From NCBI GenBank assembly GCA_022315425.1, contig JAIUPT010000030.1, positions 558,001-622,000 on the forward strand: a DNA stretch of 64,000 nt, written 5' to 3'. Made by a program: the position numbers and the translations under genes. Shown here one piece after another: positions 10,988 to 21,209 of this stretch. Source of the DNA: Pseudevernia furfuracea (Eukaryota; Ascomycota; Lecanoromycetes; Lecanorales; Parmeliaceae). Each line of letters opens with the position of its first letter. Within the stretch, counting starts at the first letter, position 1. Under the pieces are notes generated by a model. That model ran no database searches. It was not told where the DNA came from and worked only from the letters and a program-made list of their open reading frames with translations.

Positions 10988-13742
10988 TCAGAAGGCCTGT
11001 CCCTGCTGTCCTCTGATGCCCGCCGGTATCCTACCATGGGGCCCACTACCGGCAGGTAGCTCGAAATCGGGGTTCGAACTCAACAGCACATCCCTTTCCT
11101 GCTGTTGCTGCTGGTGTCTCTGCTCTCTTCTCCCGGGCACGCCTAGATTAGCCTGCCCGCTTCTCCGGCCGCCAGTTCCTTCCATTCCTGGCCGCCAGTT
11201 CGGATTGACCCCTCTTTGGCTGATCGATGTCATGTCACTCGCCGGACTCATTTGACCATCTTGCAACTCCTCATATGATGAGCTAGGATCAATTGTGTCG
11301 ATAGTCGGATGCTGGGCTTGTTGTAGGCCCGAGGGTGCCTGTGAGATGCCAGGCATTAAAGAGGAGGGGACGGCACCGGAAGACTGGGTCGCTTGCGTTT
11401 GGCGGGCGGTGTCGATTTCAGGTGTGACGAAGCGAGGGTCGACGTCTTCGTAATAGGCGTCGGCAGAAGATTGATTGCGGCCGTGGCCTGGGGCGTGGGC
11501 TTGAGGTAATGAGGAGGTGCGGGCTCTGCGCATTGTGTTCTGGTTGGAAGTGGGAAGTTCGACGGGGTCGAGGGCAATAGTGTTCGGAGGTGGGGTGACG
11601 CCGCGGGTGACGCCTGCCCACACAGAGCGGGGTGGAACGTAGGGTCTGGGGATGATTTAGTATGTGAGAAGGAAGGTGTTTGCAGGGGCTCCCGCTTACT
11701 GTTCACCGCTATAGACGCTCGTAAGGCTCATAGGCGATTCCCTGTGCTCTTTATTCACTCCTTGTTTTTGAAGGCCCACAAGACCTTGCACGTCACTATC
11801 GCTGTCACGCAACTGCTGCGTTCGGGGGAATTGGGGAGACGCGAGTCCGGGACTTCCAGTCCTCGCGTCCATCTCGATAGCTTGTCCTATTATCTCACCG
11901 TCACCAGGATGCTGGAGCGGCAATGGCGGAGATGGTTCGTTTCTGTAGGGTTGTGTTGTTTGTTGGCTTAGCGGGGCTTCTTGTCTCGCATACGCATACT
12001 CTCCACCTGGCAAAGGGTCTGCCCCATAGCCTCCGGGGATTGTCTGTTGAGTTGGTGATGGCCCTCTCACATATCCTCCATTTGAAGGTCCGCCTCTGTA
12101 GCCTCCAGGTGCAGATGGTGGTCCTGGCGAAGGTCGTCTTCCGTATCCTCCAGGTGCAGATGGCGGTCCTGGCGAAGGCCGTCTTCCATATCCTCCAGGT
12201 GCAGATGGCGGTCCTGGTGAAGGTCGTCTTCCATAGCCTGGAGCGGACGGACTTCTTCCATATCCAGCAGGCCCACCTAGGCCGTCGTATTGCGCAGGAC
12301 GACCTTCTGGAGGATAGCCGTTAGCATATCCAGGTGGTGGCCCTTGCCCTCGCCCGTATTCATCTGCCATCACACCAGCGCCTGCTCCGGCTGCCATTGC
12401 TCCCATTGGTATACCTCCCCTTCCATTGCCAGGACCGTAGCCGCCTCTGCCAGTTCCGTAGCCACCTCTGCCGGGTCCGTAGGGGTCACCTCTCCCAGGG
12501 CCGTATGGTCCGCCTCTGCCGTATCCTCTAGGTGCATACCCTCCTCTTCCCCTACCACGTGAGCTTTGAGAATTCATCGTCTCGTTAGAATACTGGCGTC
12601 TCATTGGCGGCTCGGACATGTCCCTCCTTCGTCCGGCGGGCGGCACTGGGCCGAAAGCGTTTGACGATGGTAAAGGATTCCCGTATTCGTCCCTTGGTCC
12701 ATTGTAGCGCCCACCACGACCCCCTCGCATGCCACTAGGTCCTCCTCTCCCGGGCCCGCCATATCTGTTGAATCCGTCATCTGAATATGCTTGTCCTCCA
12801 CTGTCAGGCATGCTTGGTACTGTCTTGTTGGATGGTGTTCTTGTGTTCAGAGGTATCCGATCGTCGTCGCGTGTATTCTTCGTCTCAAAGGTAGCGAATG
12901 CCGGCAATTTGTTGTCATCGAGACCGCCGCTCATAGCTGGTTGGTTTGTCAAAGGAGGCGGTGACTCTGCCCTGTCCATAGACATGACTGGGGGGGCGGC
13001 TTGGCGAGCATAGAAATTCTCTCCACTCATTTCTGCATTCTCAGCTATCCGCTTCTTTCGAGCTTTCCTGCTCACCAAGGTTCTCCGCATTGCGCATGTG
13101 ACAATACCACTTGCCAAGATGAGAATTGTGGCTGCCAGAACAATCCATCCTCCCCATGCTAGATGCGGGATAAACAACAAGATGTCTACCAAAAATGCCA
13201 GTAGAGTGATTAGAAGCGTTGGTACTGATAGGATGATCAAACCGAGGAGGTAGCGGGGCGAATGTGATGGCGAGTGTATATGGGAGGTGGCGGCTAATAT
13301 GAAGCATATAAGTGTGAGTAAGGCAGCGATTGGGTGAACTATGAGGATCGCAGAGAGATCGTGTCGAGTATTAGAAGGAAGCGAGAATTTGGTTGCATCA
13401 TTTCTCGGATCTGGAAGCAGGATTAGTATCTAGTTCGCAAACTAGGAGAACAATGTCTCTCTGTTGACAATGGCGTAGAACATATCATAGCTTGGAGAAA
13501 CAGTTGTCTCGCCAAAACTCTCCGTGTATACTCCACATTGACTCATGTTTTCACGTACTTTGATATCCGATCTGTACCTTGCTGCAGCCACTTGACTGGC
13601 AATACCCAAATACACCATATGTGACTCCATTGTAGGACGCAAGAGGTATGCCTTTGACGATAGGTGTCGATATGGTGGAGAGAAGCAGTAGCACGAAGGC
13701 CACGAAGAAGAGAATGGTTAATGGTGTCGCCGGTCGAAGCAT
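10988..13742 (-). CDS. palI: pH-response regulator PalI/Rim9
   Basis: PalI/Rim9 is a SUR7/PalI-family plasma-membrane protein that assists the PalH/Rim21 alkaline-pH sensor upstream of PacC activation. The N-terminus (MLRPATPLTILFFVAFVLLL) and the segment IPLASYNGVTYGVFGYC are hallmark PalI sequence. Three more spans follow (about 83-104, 118-138 and 146-168), making the expected four, with a Cys-containing first outer loop. The remaining roughly 680 residues are a disordered Gly/Arg/Pro-rich tail with GYGRRPSPGPPSAPG repeats. The model has three exons: 13742-13559, 13410-11700 and 11645-10988; introns 13411-13558 (148 nt, long for this genome) and 11646-11699 (54 nt). It totals 850 codons in frame, and the junctions restore GYQNPRND and YSGEQPYVPP. 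Long tails are usual for filamentous-fungal PalI. pacC lies about 11.5 kb to the right. Confidence 0.93.
12083..12240 (-). repeat. 45-nt coding repeats in the PalI tail
   Basis: Three to four near-identical 45-nt units encode the 15-residue GYGRRPSPGPPSAPG repeat. They sit in the long cytosolic tail, after a Gly/Arg-rich GRGGYGPGRG segment. Confidence 0.88.
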
Positions 13743-14497
13743 TGTGAACGGCGTTCTCTAAACAGGGCGGTGATCAAGTTGAGTTGAGAAGTGATGCTGT
13801 TGAAGTATAGTGATGTCTGCGCCTAGATGGGATTGGAGCGTAGGAGGAGGCTTGGAGAGCCCCTGCGAGCTCCTTGCGCGCGCATTGGGGATTGCGCAGT
13901 ATGTACTATCTCAGCAATGTGCCAGCGATGATGACAGTTTCATCGTGGGGTGCCTTTTGTGGATGAAGGAGTGTGCTGGCGTCAGTCAGGGCCAGAGGCG
14001 GGCTTCCCTGGTGGTGTGGACTGTGGAGGTTGGAGCACTTCAGGGTCTTTTAGCCAAGCTTAAAATTAGGTACGGTAAGAGTAGACGTCTCGTAGTCTCG
14101 GCGATCACGTAAGGGCAATCGATTGGGCAAGAAATCTTTGCGCTTACTCTACAGTGTTTCAAAAGAATGACATTGGGGTATCGTGGGTATCAGAATGAGC
14201 GGTGTGTTTGGGTAAAGAGTGGTGGACGCGCCCTGTGAAAAATGAAAATGAAAATGAAAATAATAATAATGAAGCAATTCAGACCTCACAAACAACACGA
14301 CAAATAGGACTTGCTCCACTTTTCCTAAGATTGCACTTTCTCCCCTCCAATTGCTCTCACCCCGGTGAACAGGTTCAGGGTCTTCTTGAGCGCCGAAGTT
14401 CACCCGACTCGGCGTCATTAGAATAGACATACTCATACTCGTAGCTTGAACATATATCAATATATTCATACTTGGGCTTGGCTAAGACTCCCCTGAG
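13743..14497. other. Divergent promoter region, palI and ABC1 kinase
   Basis: This 755-base region lies between two divergently transcribed genes. It includes one GCCAAG hexamer (14053-14058, a PacC core match) and a short (GAAAAT)n tract near 14238-14262. No coding frame is supported. Confidence 0.45.
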
Positions 14498-16554
14498 ATG
14501 ATTCGCCCTGCCTTTGGGCTATGTGCACATTGCCTGAAAAGTTCCAAACCCTCCAGTATACTCAGGCAAAAAAAACCATTCCCTCACTTGCCTTTGAGGT
14601 CCCTCCAAACCCAGCAGTTCCAACCATTCGCTCCTCCTTCCCCAAGCTCTTTGGGCAAACCAAAACCAGCAAAGAATTATCCTCGGACGAGAAGATGGCT
14701 TCGACGTTTCATATATCTCGCTCTAGGCACAGGTGTGCTGTACGGCTTCGACAGACAGTTTTATGCCTCTTCAATAAGCCGCAGTGCCCACACTTTCGGT
14801 TTAGGTCTCATCGTTGCCCTAGACTACAAGATCAACTTTCGACCGAACCCTCCTCTCGCAGCCTCGATACCCGCCCTTCACGCTCGCAATGCAGAACGCC
14901 TGGCCGGCCTTCTCCAGTCAAATGGAGGCTTGTACCTCAAGATCGGTCAGGCGATTGCCATGCAATCTGCCGTTTTACCCCCGGAATTCCAGAAGATGTT
15001 TGCCAAGATGTTCGATGACGCCCCTCAGAATGACTGGAAAGACGTTGAGCAAGTAATAAGGGAAGATTTTGGGAGGTCTCCAGAAGAAGTCTTCGGCGTC
15101 AGCTTTAACGGAGATCCAAACAAGGGTGTAATGGAGAGAACTGCAAGAGCCAGTGCGAGCGTTGCTCAAGTCCACTGGGCAAGGCTGCAAGATGGAACAG
15201 AAGTCGCTGTTAAAGTGCAGAAGAGGGAGATCGCTCACCAAGTGGGCTGGGATCTTTGGTCTTTCAAGTAGGCTACCCTTGTCACCAATTTTCTATAGCA
15301 TGATTGCAGTAGGATGCTAACGAGATACTATCTACTAGGGTAGTGGCGAAGATATACACCTATTGGTTCGATCTTCCTCTGTACAGTCTTGTACCGTTTA
15401 TAACAGAGCGACTGATGCTTGAGACGGATTTTGTCAATGAAGCCGACAACGCTGAGAGAATGGGACAGCTCGTGGCTGGGGAGCCTCGTCTGCGAGACAA
15501 GGTCTATGTTCCCAAAGTATATCGAGATCTAAGCTCGACGCGTGTCATGACTGCGGAATGGATTGAGGGAGTACGACTGTGGGACAAAGAACACTTAACA
15601 AAACCGTGGATAGGCAGATGGAGACAAGGTAGCCCTGGGTGCCATGGAGCCGCTCTTGACCCTCCTAAACAAGAGGAAGTCGCAGAGATCGTTCGTAGTA
15701 ACCTCATGGATGAGAGGCTCAAGCCTGATCGGGACTGGTGGAAGGGCAAAGATGGCCAAGGTGGATTCGGCCTGTCCCTGAAGGATGTCATGACCACTAT
15801 GATAGACCTGTTCTCTGCACAGATGTTTCTCTGGGGTTGGGTACATTGCGATCCGCATCCCGGGAATATCTTTATCCGACGCTTGCCTTCTGGGAAACCA
15901 GAGCTCGTGCTCATCGACCATGGGCTGTATGTGCACATGAAGCCGGATTTCCGCCATCAGTATTGTCTCTTCTGGAAAAGTCTGATGACGTTTGATAATA
16001 AGACTTTGGGCAAAATCGTCCAAGGCTGGGGCATCAATAATGCCGATATCTTTGCTTCCGCGACATTGATGAGACCATATACAGGTGGCGACAACAGCAC
16101 GTCAGCAGAGATCAGGAAAGGCTTAACTGGCAAGGAGCAGCAAGAACGCGCCTATGAAATGCAGCAGAAGATGCGAAAGGGCATCCGAGATATTCTTGGA
16201 GACGAGAAAAAATGGCCACAGGAACTCATATTCATCGGTCGAAACCTTCGCATCGTCCAGGGAAACAATCAGTTCCTAGGCTCGCCGGTCAACCGTATAA
16301 AGATAACGGGCAATTGGGCATCGCGTAGTCTGGTCGACAGCCCTGATCTTAGCCTGAGCCAGAGGTTCAAAAATCTTGGAAATCACCTGCTCTTTAAGTT
16401 CGTTCTGTTCGGCAGCGACGTGTATTTTTATGCTGCCAAAGTCAAGCAATTCTTCGGCGCAGGTGGAGGTATGGAGGATGATATGGAATTGCAGATGAAG
16501 AAGATTGCCAAAGACTTCGGGGTGGAGTTGAACCACGGTGTCTTTGAGGGATGA
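14498..16554 (+). CDS. ABC1/ADCK (UbiB-like) atypical kinase, probable MCP2 homologue
   Basis: This is an atypical protein kinase-like ATPase of the ABC1/COQ8/ADCK family, most like the ADCK1/Mcp2 branch, which acts in mitochondria and influences lipid and coenzyme Q homeostasis. The 661-residue product has a basic N-terminus with a likely mitochondrial presequence and a membrane segment near 70-85. It carries the family KxGQ motif (KIGQ, K148), the VAVK lysine (about K239), the catalytic-loop motif HCDPHPGN (D about 428) and a metal-binding DHG (D about 450, in place of DFG). The two exons are 14498-15267 and 15339-16554. The 71-nt intron has a GCTAAC branch site at 15315-15320, and the splice restores WSFKVVAKIY. 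All key residues are present. Assignment to Mcp2 rather than another ADCK branch is an inference. Confidence 0.9.
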
Positions 16555-16824
16555 GCTGCAGTGATAGGCATGCTTATCGCATCCCTCACACTATACTTCA
16601 CTCATTCTCCGTCACGGACAAAAGATCATAACATTTCTGCTTGACATTGTGGGTCTTTGTGTTAATCGTCTGACCTGCTACGCTGACTGTCATCTCGACT
16701 CAACATTCACTGATACAACCATTCACACTCTTACCTTTTCTGACTTCTCTCCTCCTTCGCATCTCTTCTAACCCATACCTTTCAGCCTCCTACATCTCAC
16801 AACCACGCATCCACTTTTCTCAAC

Positions 16825-17731
16825 ATGTCTGATTTCAAAGCATGCATCAATAGAGTGATCTATTTTCGCACCCTCCCGAACAGCTACCTAAACTTCCCTG
16901 ACCCACCCACAATGCCAACTCACTGCTCTGTCGTGGTAAGTAATGCCTCTGTCACGGTGCTTCGCCCTATCTCACTGCCACCCTAGGACCGTACTCGCAT
17001 GACTTGGCACCAGATCAACAATGTCGTGCCCGTAATCCAAGATCCACCGGCTCCCAATATCATGGATCCGGTCCTCCAATGCGGTCTTTACAACCCAAAT
17101 GCGTACGTTCGCGGGGGTGCAGTGGAGGCGATGGGGAAGATGCATGGGGTCAAGGCGATGAAGGGGGCAAAAATGGAGGAGAGGGACGCGAAGGCTCGTG
17201 TGAAGCATCATGTATCGGAGAAGGCAAATGTGCGTTACATTCTGGGAACCTTGACCGATGAGGAGCTAGCCGCCTTCGAGGAGCTGGTCGAGGAGGAAGC
17301 AATCGCTGCTGCTGGGGAGGATGGAGATGAGGAAGAGCGTGCTGAGTTGGGGGAGGAGCGGGAGAAGCCCGTTGTTGGTGCTGCTGCCTCGGAGAAATTG
17401 AGGGAGGAGAAGACTGCGGAGGTGGAGAGGGAGGGAAGAGAACCCGCTGTTGGAGCTGCTCCTGTGAAGAAAGCGGGAGAGGAGAAGGAGGAAGGGAAGA
17501 ATCCCGGTGTTGGTGCTGTCGTCGTGGAGAAGGAGGGCGCTGCTGCTGCTGGGGGGACGGGAAATAGGCAGGCTGCTGAAAAGCAGAATAAGAATAAGGT
17601 CTGTCACCGTTGCACTAAGGTTTTAGATTGCTGCTAATCCTTCCCACACACAGCAAGCGAAGTCGGCACCATTAGGTACTGCCTGGTTCTTACAGCGCGG
17701 GAAGGAGCTGGATAGCAAGCGCGCTTATTAG
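16825..17731 (+). CDS. Acidic repeat protein of unknown function (three exons)
   Basis: This predicted 266-residue protein was not recognised. Exons 16825-16935, 16987-17598 and 17654-17731 join in phase 0 through introns with GTAAGT...CTAG and GTCTGT...CACAG borders. The splices give CSVV-DRTRMTWH and KNKNK-QAKSAPLG. The first about 110 residues look globular (QINNVVPVIQDPP, GAVEAMGKMHGVKAM). The rest is very Glu/Lys/Ala-rich, with three imperfect repeats around a P-x-VGA core (about residues 157, 180 and 200). The gene sits between an ABC1 kinase and a convergent acyltransferase gene. It may be a lineage-restricted intrinsically disordered protein; codon use looks genuine, but expression is unproven. 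Confidence 0.6.
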
Positions 17732-18210
17732 GCTTCGTTTCCACTCGCCCTACTGGTCCTTGTGGGTCGAAATTCTTTCGCGGTATGGCTGTACTGCATT
17801 TGCTGATGTTTACTTCGAGGGGTTCTGTTGATATCGTCACGTGGTATCGTGGCATCGTCCGTCACTTTGGCGCCTTGATACCCCTAGAAGCGTTTTCTTT
17901 GACAGCGGTAGCAGATAACAGATTGGGTTTATCTACATCGTTAAGAATCCCGGAAACAGTGCTACCATCATAGGGGCATGCGGTGAAATTTGGCATTTTC
18001 CAAGGCACTTTTGCCCTAACGGACGTAAGTCCAGAGATTGTCTATTTCGAGATTGCCACTTTTGCGGATTTTCACAGCCAATCAGTCACATAGCGGGCAT
18101 CTTGTCCCTTGAACTTGTCAAATACTACATTTCATTGTCACCGGGCTCTAAAACACTTTGCGAGGGTTAGATGCATGGCATAATGCCTGTCTAATCGATC
18201 TATATCCAGT
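17732..18210. other. Convergent spacer
   Basis: This is untranslated sequence between the acidic repeat protein and the wax-synthase-like gene, with only short frames and no recognised signal. Confidence 0.4.
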
Positions 18211-19629
18211 TCACAACCCAGCCATCTCCCTCACCAACCCAGCCCTCACCCAACCTCTGGCAAAGTTTCGCCCGGTATACAATAGTACACAGACCCACCA
18301 TATGCGGCCTATAACCCCATCATACCACCTCTCTAGACTAATTTCACCCTCCCCATCCCCTCCTCTCTGCCGCTTCTGCTGCCTCCTATAACGTACCGCC
18401 GCCATCCTCACACCCTCTTCAACTACAACAGCAACGCCATTACCCGCAAAGAACCAAGCTTCTCCAAACGCGCCATCCCACCCCCTCATCACAGCGTGTG
18501 CTGCAAAGCTATGCACGATTGCGCTGCTTACGAAGCCGCCAAGCACCTTGCCTATGTCGGCCTCTTCCCCGTCACCCTTTCCGGTCAGTTTCCGCTCAAG
18601 CCATTCACCGGGCCAGACACCGTAGACGAGGAAAAGGCGGGAGAAGAGACGATGCCAGCCATAGCTCCAGAAGGCCCTCACGCTGTCGAGGTCCCAGACA
18701 CGAGCGGAGTACAGGGGTGGGAAGTAGGACAGGGGATGCGGTGCCAGCGGCGCCAACATGATCGCAAACGTGCTGTGACCCAGAGAAAATGCACTCATTA
18801 AGAAAGCACCCAATGCGGCAGTCAGAACCAACTGCAACCCAATTGGTAAATCGTCAAACGGCTCCCCGTCCACTAGGTAGAGAGTGTAGATGTCGCGAAT
18901 CACAGCCCAACTGATCACCAAAACCGGCACCACGTGAACGAATATGGAATGGGTCCTGTCTCTGATGGATGGTCGCCAGGTCGATTTTGTGTGCCTCACG
19001 TCAGCACTCGACCATGTGAAGCCGGCGCCGCGCATGGAGAGCTCGAGCTCCAAGGCCCAGCTCATTCGGTCTCTCCAGCCATGAGGCCATCCTTCGTCTG
19101 TGGTTGCCGTTTCCGTGACTGCTTCTCCATCACCTGGCGTCAGGAAGTGCAGGCTGAAATAACTCTTTGCGTCGGCGCCCCGTTGGGTGCGAGGCGCAAG
19201 GCGGCGAGGCGCATGATGATATTTCACTCTTCTTGGTATATGGTCAAACAGGTACGGTGATATGAAAAAAGCGTCTAATACCCTGCAGCCACCATATAAC
19301 CCCACGAGCGCGAGCTGGTATGTTAAGCCTACCGAAAAAGGGATGTGGTATTTTAGAGGTAGGCGGAAAAAGAGAGTACCGGAGAGCAGGGCGAGGAAGT
19401 TGCGAAGGAATGGTATGACACGGGCAGTGGGCTCAGAGGAGGTGTTGGGGAATGGTGGGAGGAGGAGGAGGGCAAGGTAGTATATCAATGGTGGTGCGAG
19501 TGCAGGCAGAGGTGTGAGAGGAGTGGTTCCCGGTAAGGGCTTCAGTTCGGCGCGCGGTGGGGGTAGCAGGGTGGACAGACTGGCCATTAGGAAGGAGGCC
19601 AATGGTGTTGGCGGAAGGGAGAGATCCAA
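18211..19629 (-). CDS. Wax-synthase-domain (MBOAT-like) membrane acyltransferase
   Basis: The 472-residue intronless protein has at least seven hydrophobic segments. A C-terminal stretch matches the fungal wax synthase domain: SVRAFWSYGWHRLFSRLF corresponds to the family S-FWGRRWHQ block, and the conserved histidine region follows (SSAIVHSFAAHAV). Enzymes of this type transfer acyl or acetyl groups to alcohols or terpenoid and polyketide scaffolds in the endoplasmic reticulum; the substrate here cannot be inferred. No biosynthetic core gene lies nearby, so membership of a metabolite cluster is not supported. The start ATG gives a proline-rich N-terminus before the first span. Length agrees with the family. 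Confidence 0.82.
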   Translation of the reverse strand: MDLSLPPTPLASFLMASLSTLLPPPRAELKPLPGTTPLTPLPALAPPLIYYLALLLLPPFPNTSSEPTARVIPFLRNFLALLSGTLFFRLPLKYHIPFSVGLTYQLALVGLYGGCRVLDAFFISPYLFDHIPRRVKYHHAPRRLAPRTQRGADAKSYFSLHFLTPGDGEAVTETATTDEGWPHGWRDRMSWALELELSMRGAGFTWSSADVRHTKSTWRPSIRDRTHSIFVHVVPVLVISWAVIRDIYTLYLVDGEPFDDLPIGLQLVLTAALGAFLMSAFSLGHSTFAIMLAPLAPHPLSYFPPLYSARVWDLDSVRAFWSYGWHRLFSRLFLVYGVWPGEWLERKLTGKGDGEEADIGKVLGGFVSSAIVHSFAAHAVMRGWDGAFGEAWFFAGNGVAVVVEEGVRMAAVRYRRQQKRQRGGDGEGEISLERWYDGVIGRIWWVCVLLYTGRNFARGWVRAGLVREMAGL

Positions 19630-21209
19630 AACGTCGAAGATACCTTAGGTAGGTACGTCACGATGAGCAAGCCCTAGGGTTAATCCCTATTCGATCAATT
19701 TCAACAAAAAGTTTTCGTTTCTGCCTCTGGGATGCCACTATCTTCCCTTAGACTTTGTCGGGCATATCAGACACAACGATTGCGCCTGTAAACCCATGGT
19801 CAGGTAGGCTTCCGTTGCTGTTCAGGCCAGGACAAGAGTGTGATAAGAGAAAGTAAGTTCGATCATCTTTCACATTTGTCTCGTTCAATAATAGAATTCC
19901 ATTGTTTCTCCTTGGCCGAGGGCTTTGGCTGAGATAGGAGTGGGAGCATTGCCGTCAATTGTGGAAAAAGAGGCAGGAGAGAAGATCGAGATCTAGGCTC
20001 AATCGATGGATGAGAGGTAGAAATTTTCAACCTTGCATAAATACGGACTGCCGTTGCTTCTTATGGCGTTCAACACTAAGGTACTCGTCGGTCGGTATTG
20101 CCCCGCACGTTATACTCGTACATAAGTCCAAAGGTACCTGACTTTAGCGCCTTGGAAGATGAGAGGCCATGTGCTGAACTGCTGATCGCATAAAAATCCT
20201 TATCAACCTGCCTTTTTAGACCGAACTGTATCTGTACCCCTACCCAAGAGACAATACTGTACTGAGCGAGTGATTGATCACGGTTGTGCATGCTGCTTGT
20301 TAGGGACTGGACCCAGACGCAGCTGGATTGAGCACTCAGAGGCATGCAGGCTTACGAATACTCTACCTGGATACGAGTAATTGGACCATCTCGACATCAC
20401 TTTGCATGAATATTGTGTGCATGGAGCAGCCAAAGCCGAGGGAGCCTTCGGAAGCGGCTCCGGGTGAGGGAGATTAAGTTAAGTAGGTAAGACGGGATAT
20501 TGCCGCTGGGGGTGCAAAGCCCTGCATGATGGCGTCGCCATATGGCGTCGGATCCCTGTAGGAAATTATTTTGCAAGCTGAGGCAGTGAATTGCCTATCA
20601 CACTGCCATGACTCGAGTCTTGTTGGGCGCGCCATGACTTCTGTCATATCTCCTCGGTCTCGACTCTTCTACCGGAGATGGGGGAGAAGTTTGAACTTTG
20701 CAGCTTCGCAAATGTTGTTGTTAAAATAAAAGGCGTTGTGGCTTTTAATTCTCGAGGTATGACATCAGTGTCTTGGCATCAGAATCAAAATTATCTTCCC
20801 TTCACACACTGACAGTAATGACAGCGTGCCATGCCGAAAGCAATAAAATCATCAGTAAAAATTGCCATGTAGACGTGATGGCATAAACGCTGTGGTACGT
20901 AACGGCTGATACTATATGAAAATTGAAAAGGAGATGACCAGTGGGAAAAAAGCGCGGGAGAGAGCCAGCCGTACGAGTATCCCGGAGCGCCAATAAGAGT
21001 GTACAACTCCAAACGCTGATCTTCTGCAAAGTTATGGTTCTGCATTTGAATCCTGAATCCGTTAAATCCGAGCTCACCATACGCTCCTGCTACCACTCTA
21101 CCACTGCTCTCACCACCTTGTGAATTTTCATCCCAACGCTACAAGTTCGAGGGACCCTTAAGAAGGCGCTTCCCACAATTCATACCATGTTCTCTCTCAT
21201 CGAGCCATA
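19630..21209. other. 1.6-kb divergent intergenic region
   Basis: This lies between the wax-synthase-like gene (minus) and the Zn(II)2Cys6 gene (plus). Only short frames are present. It probably holds both promoters and a long leader for the regulator. No tRNA or repeat was recognised. Confidence 0.4.
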
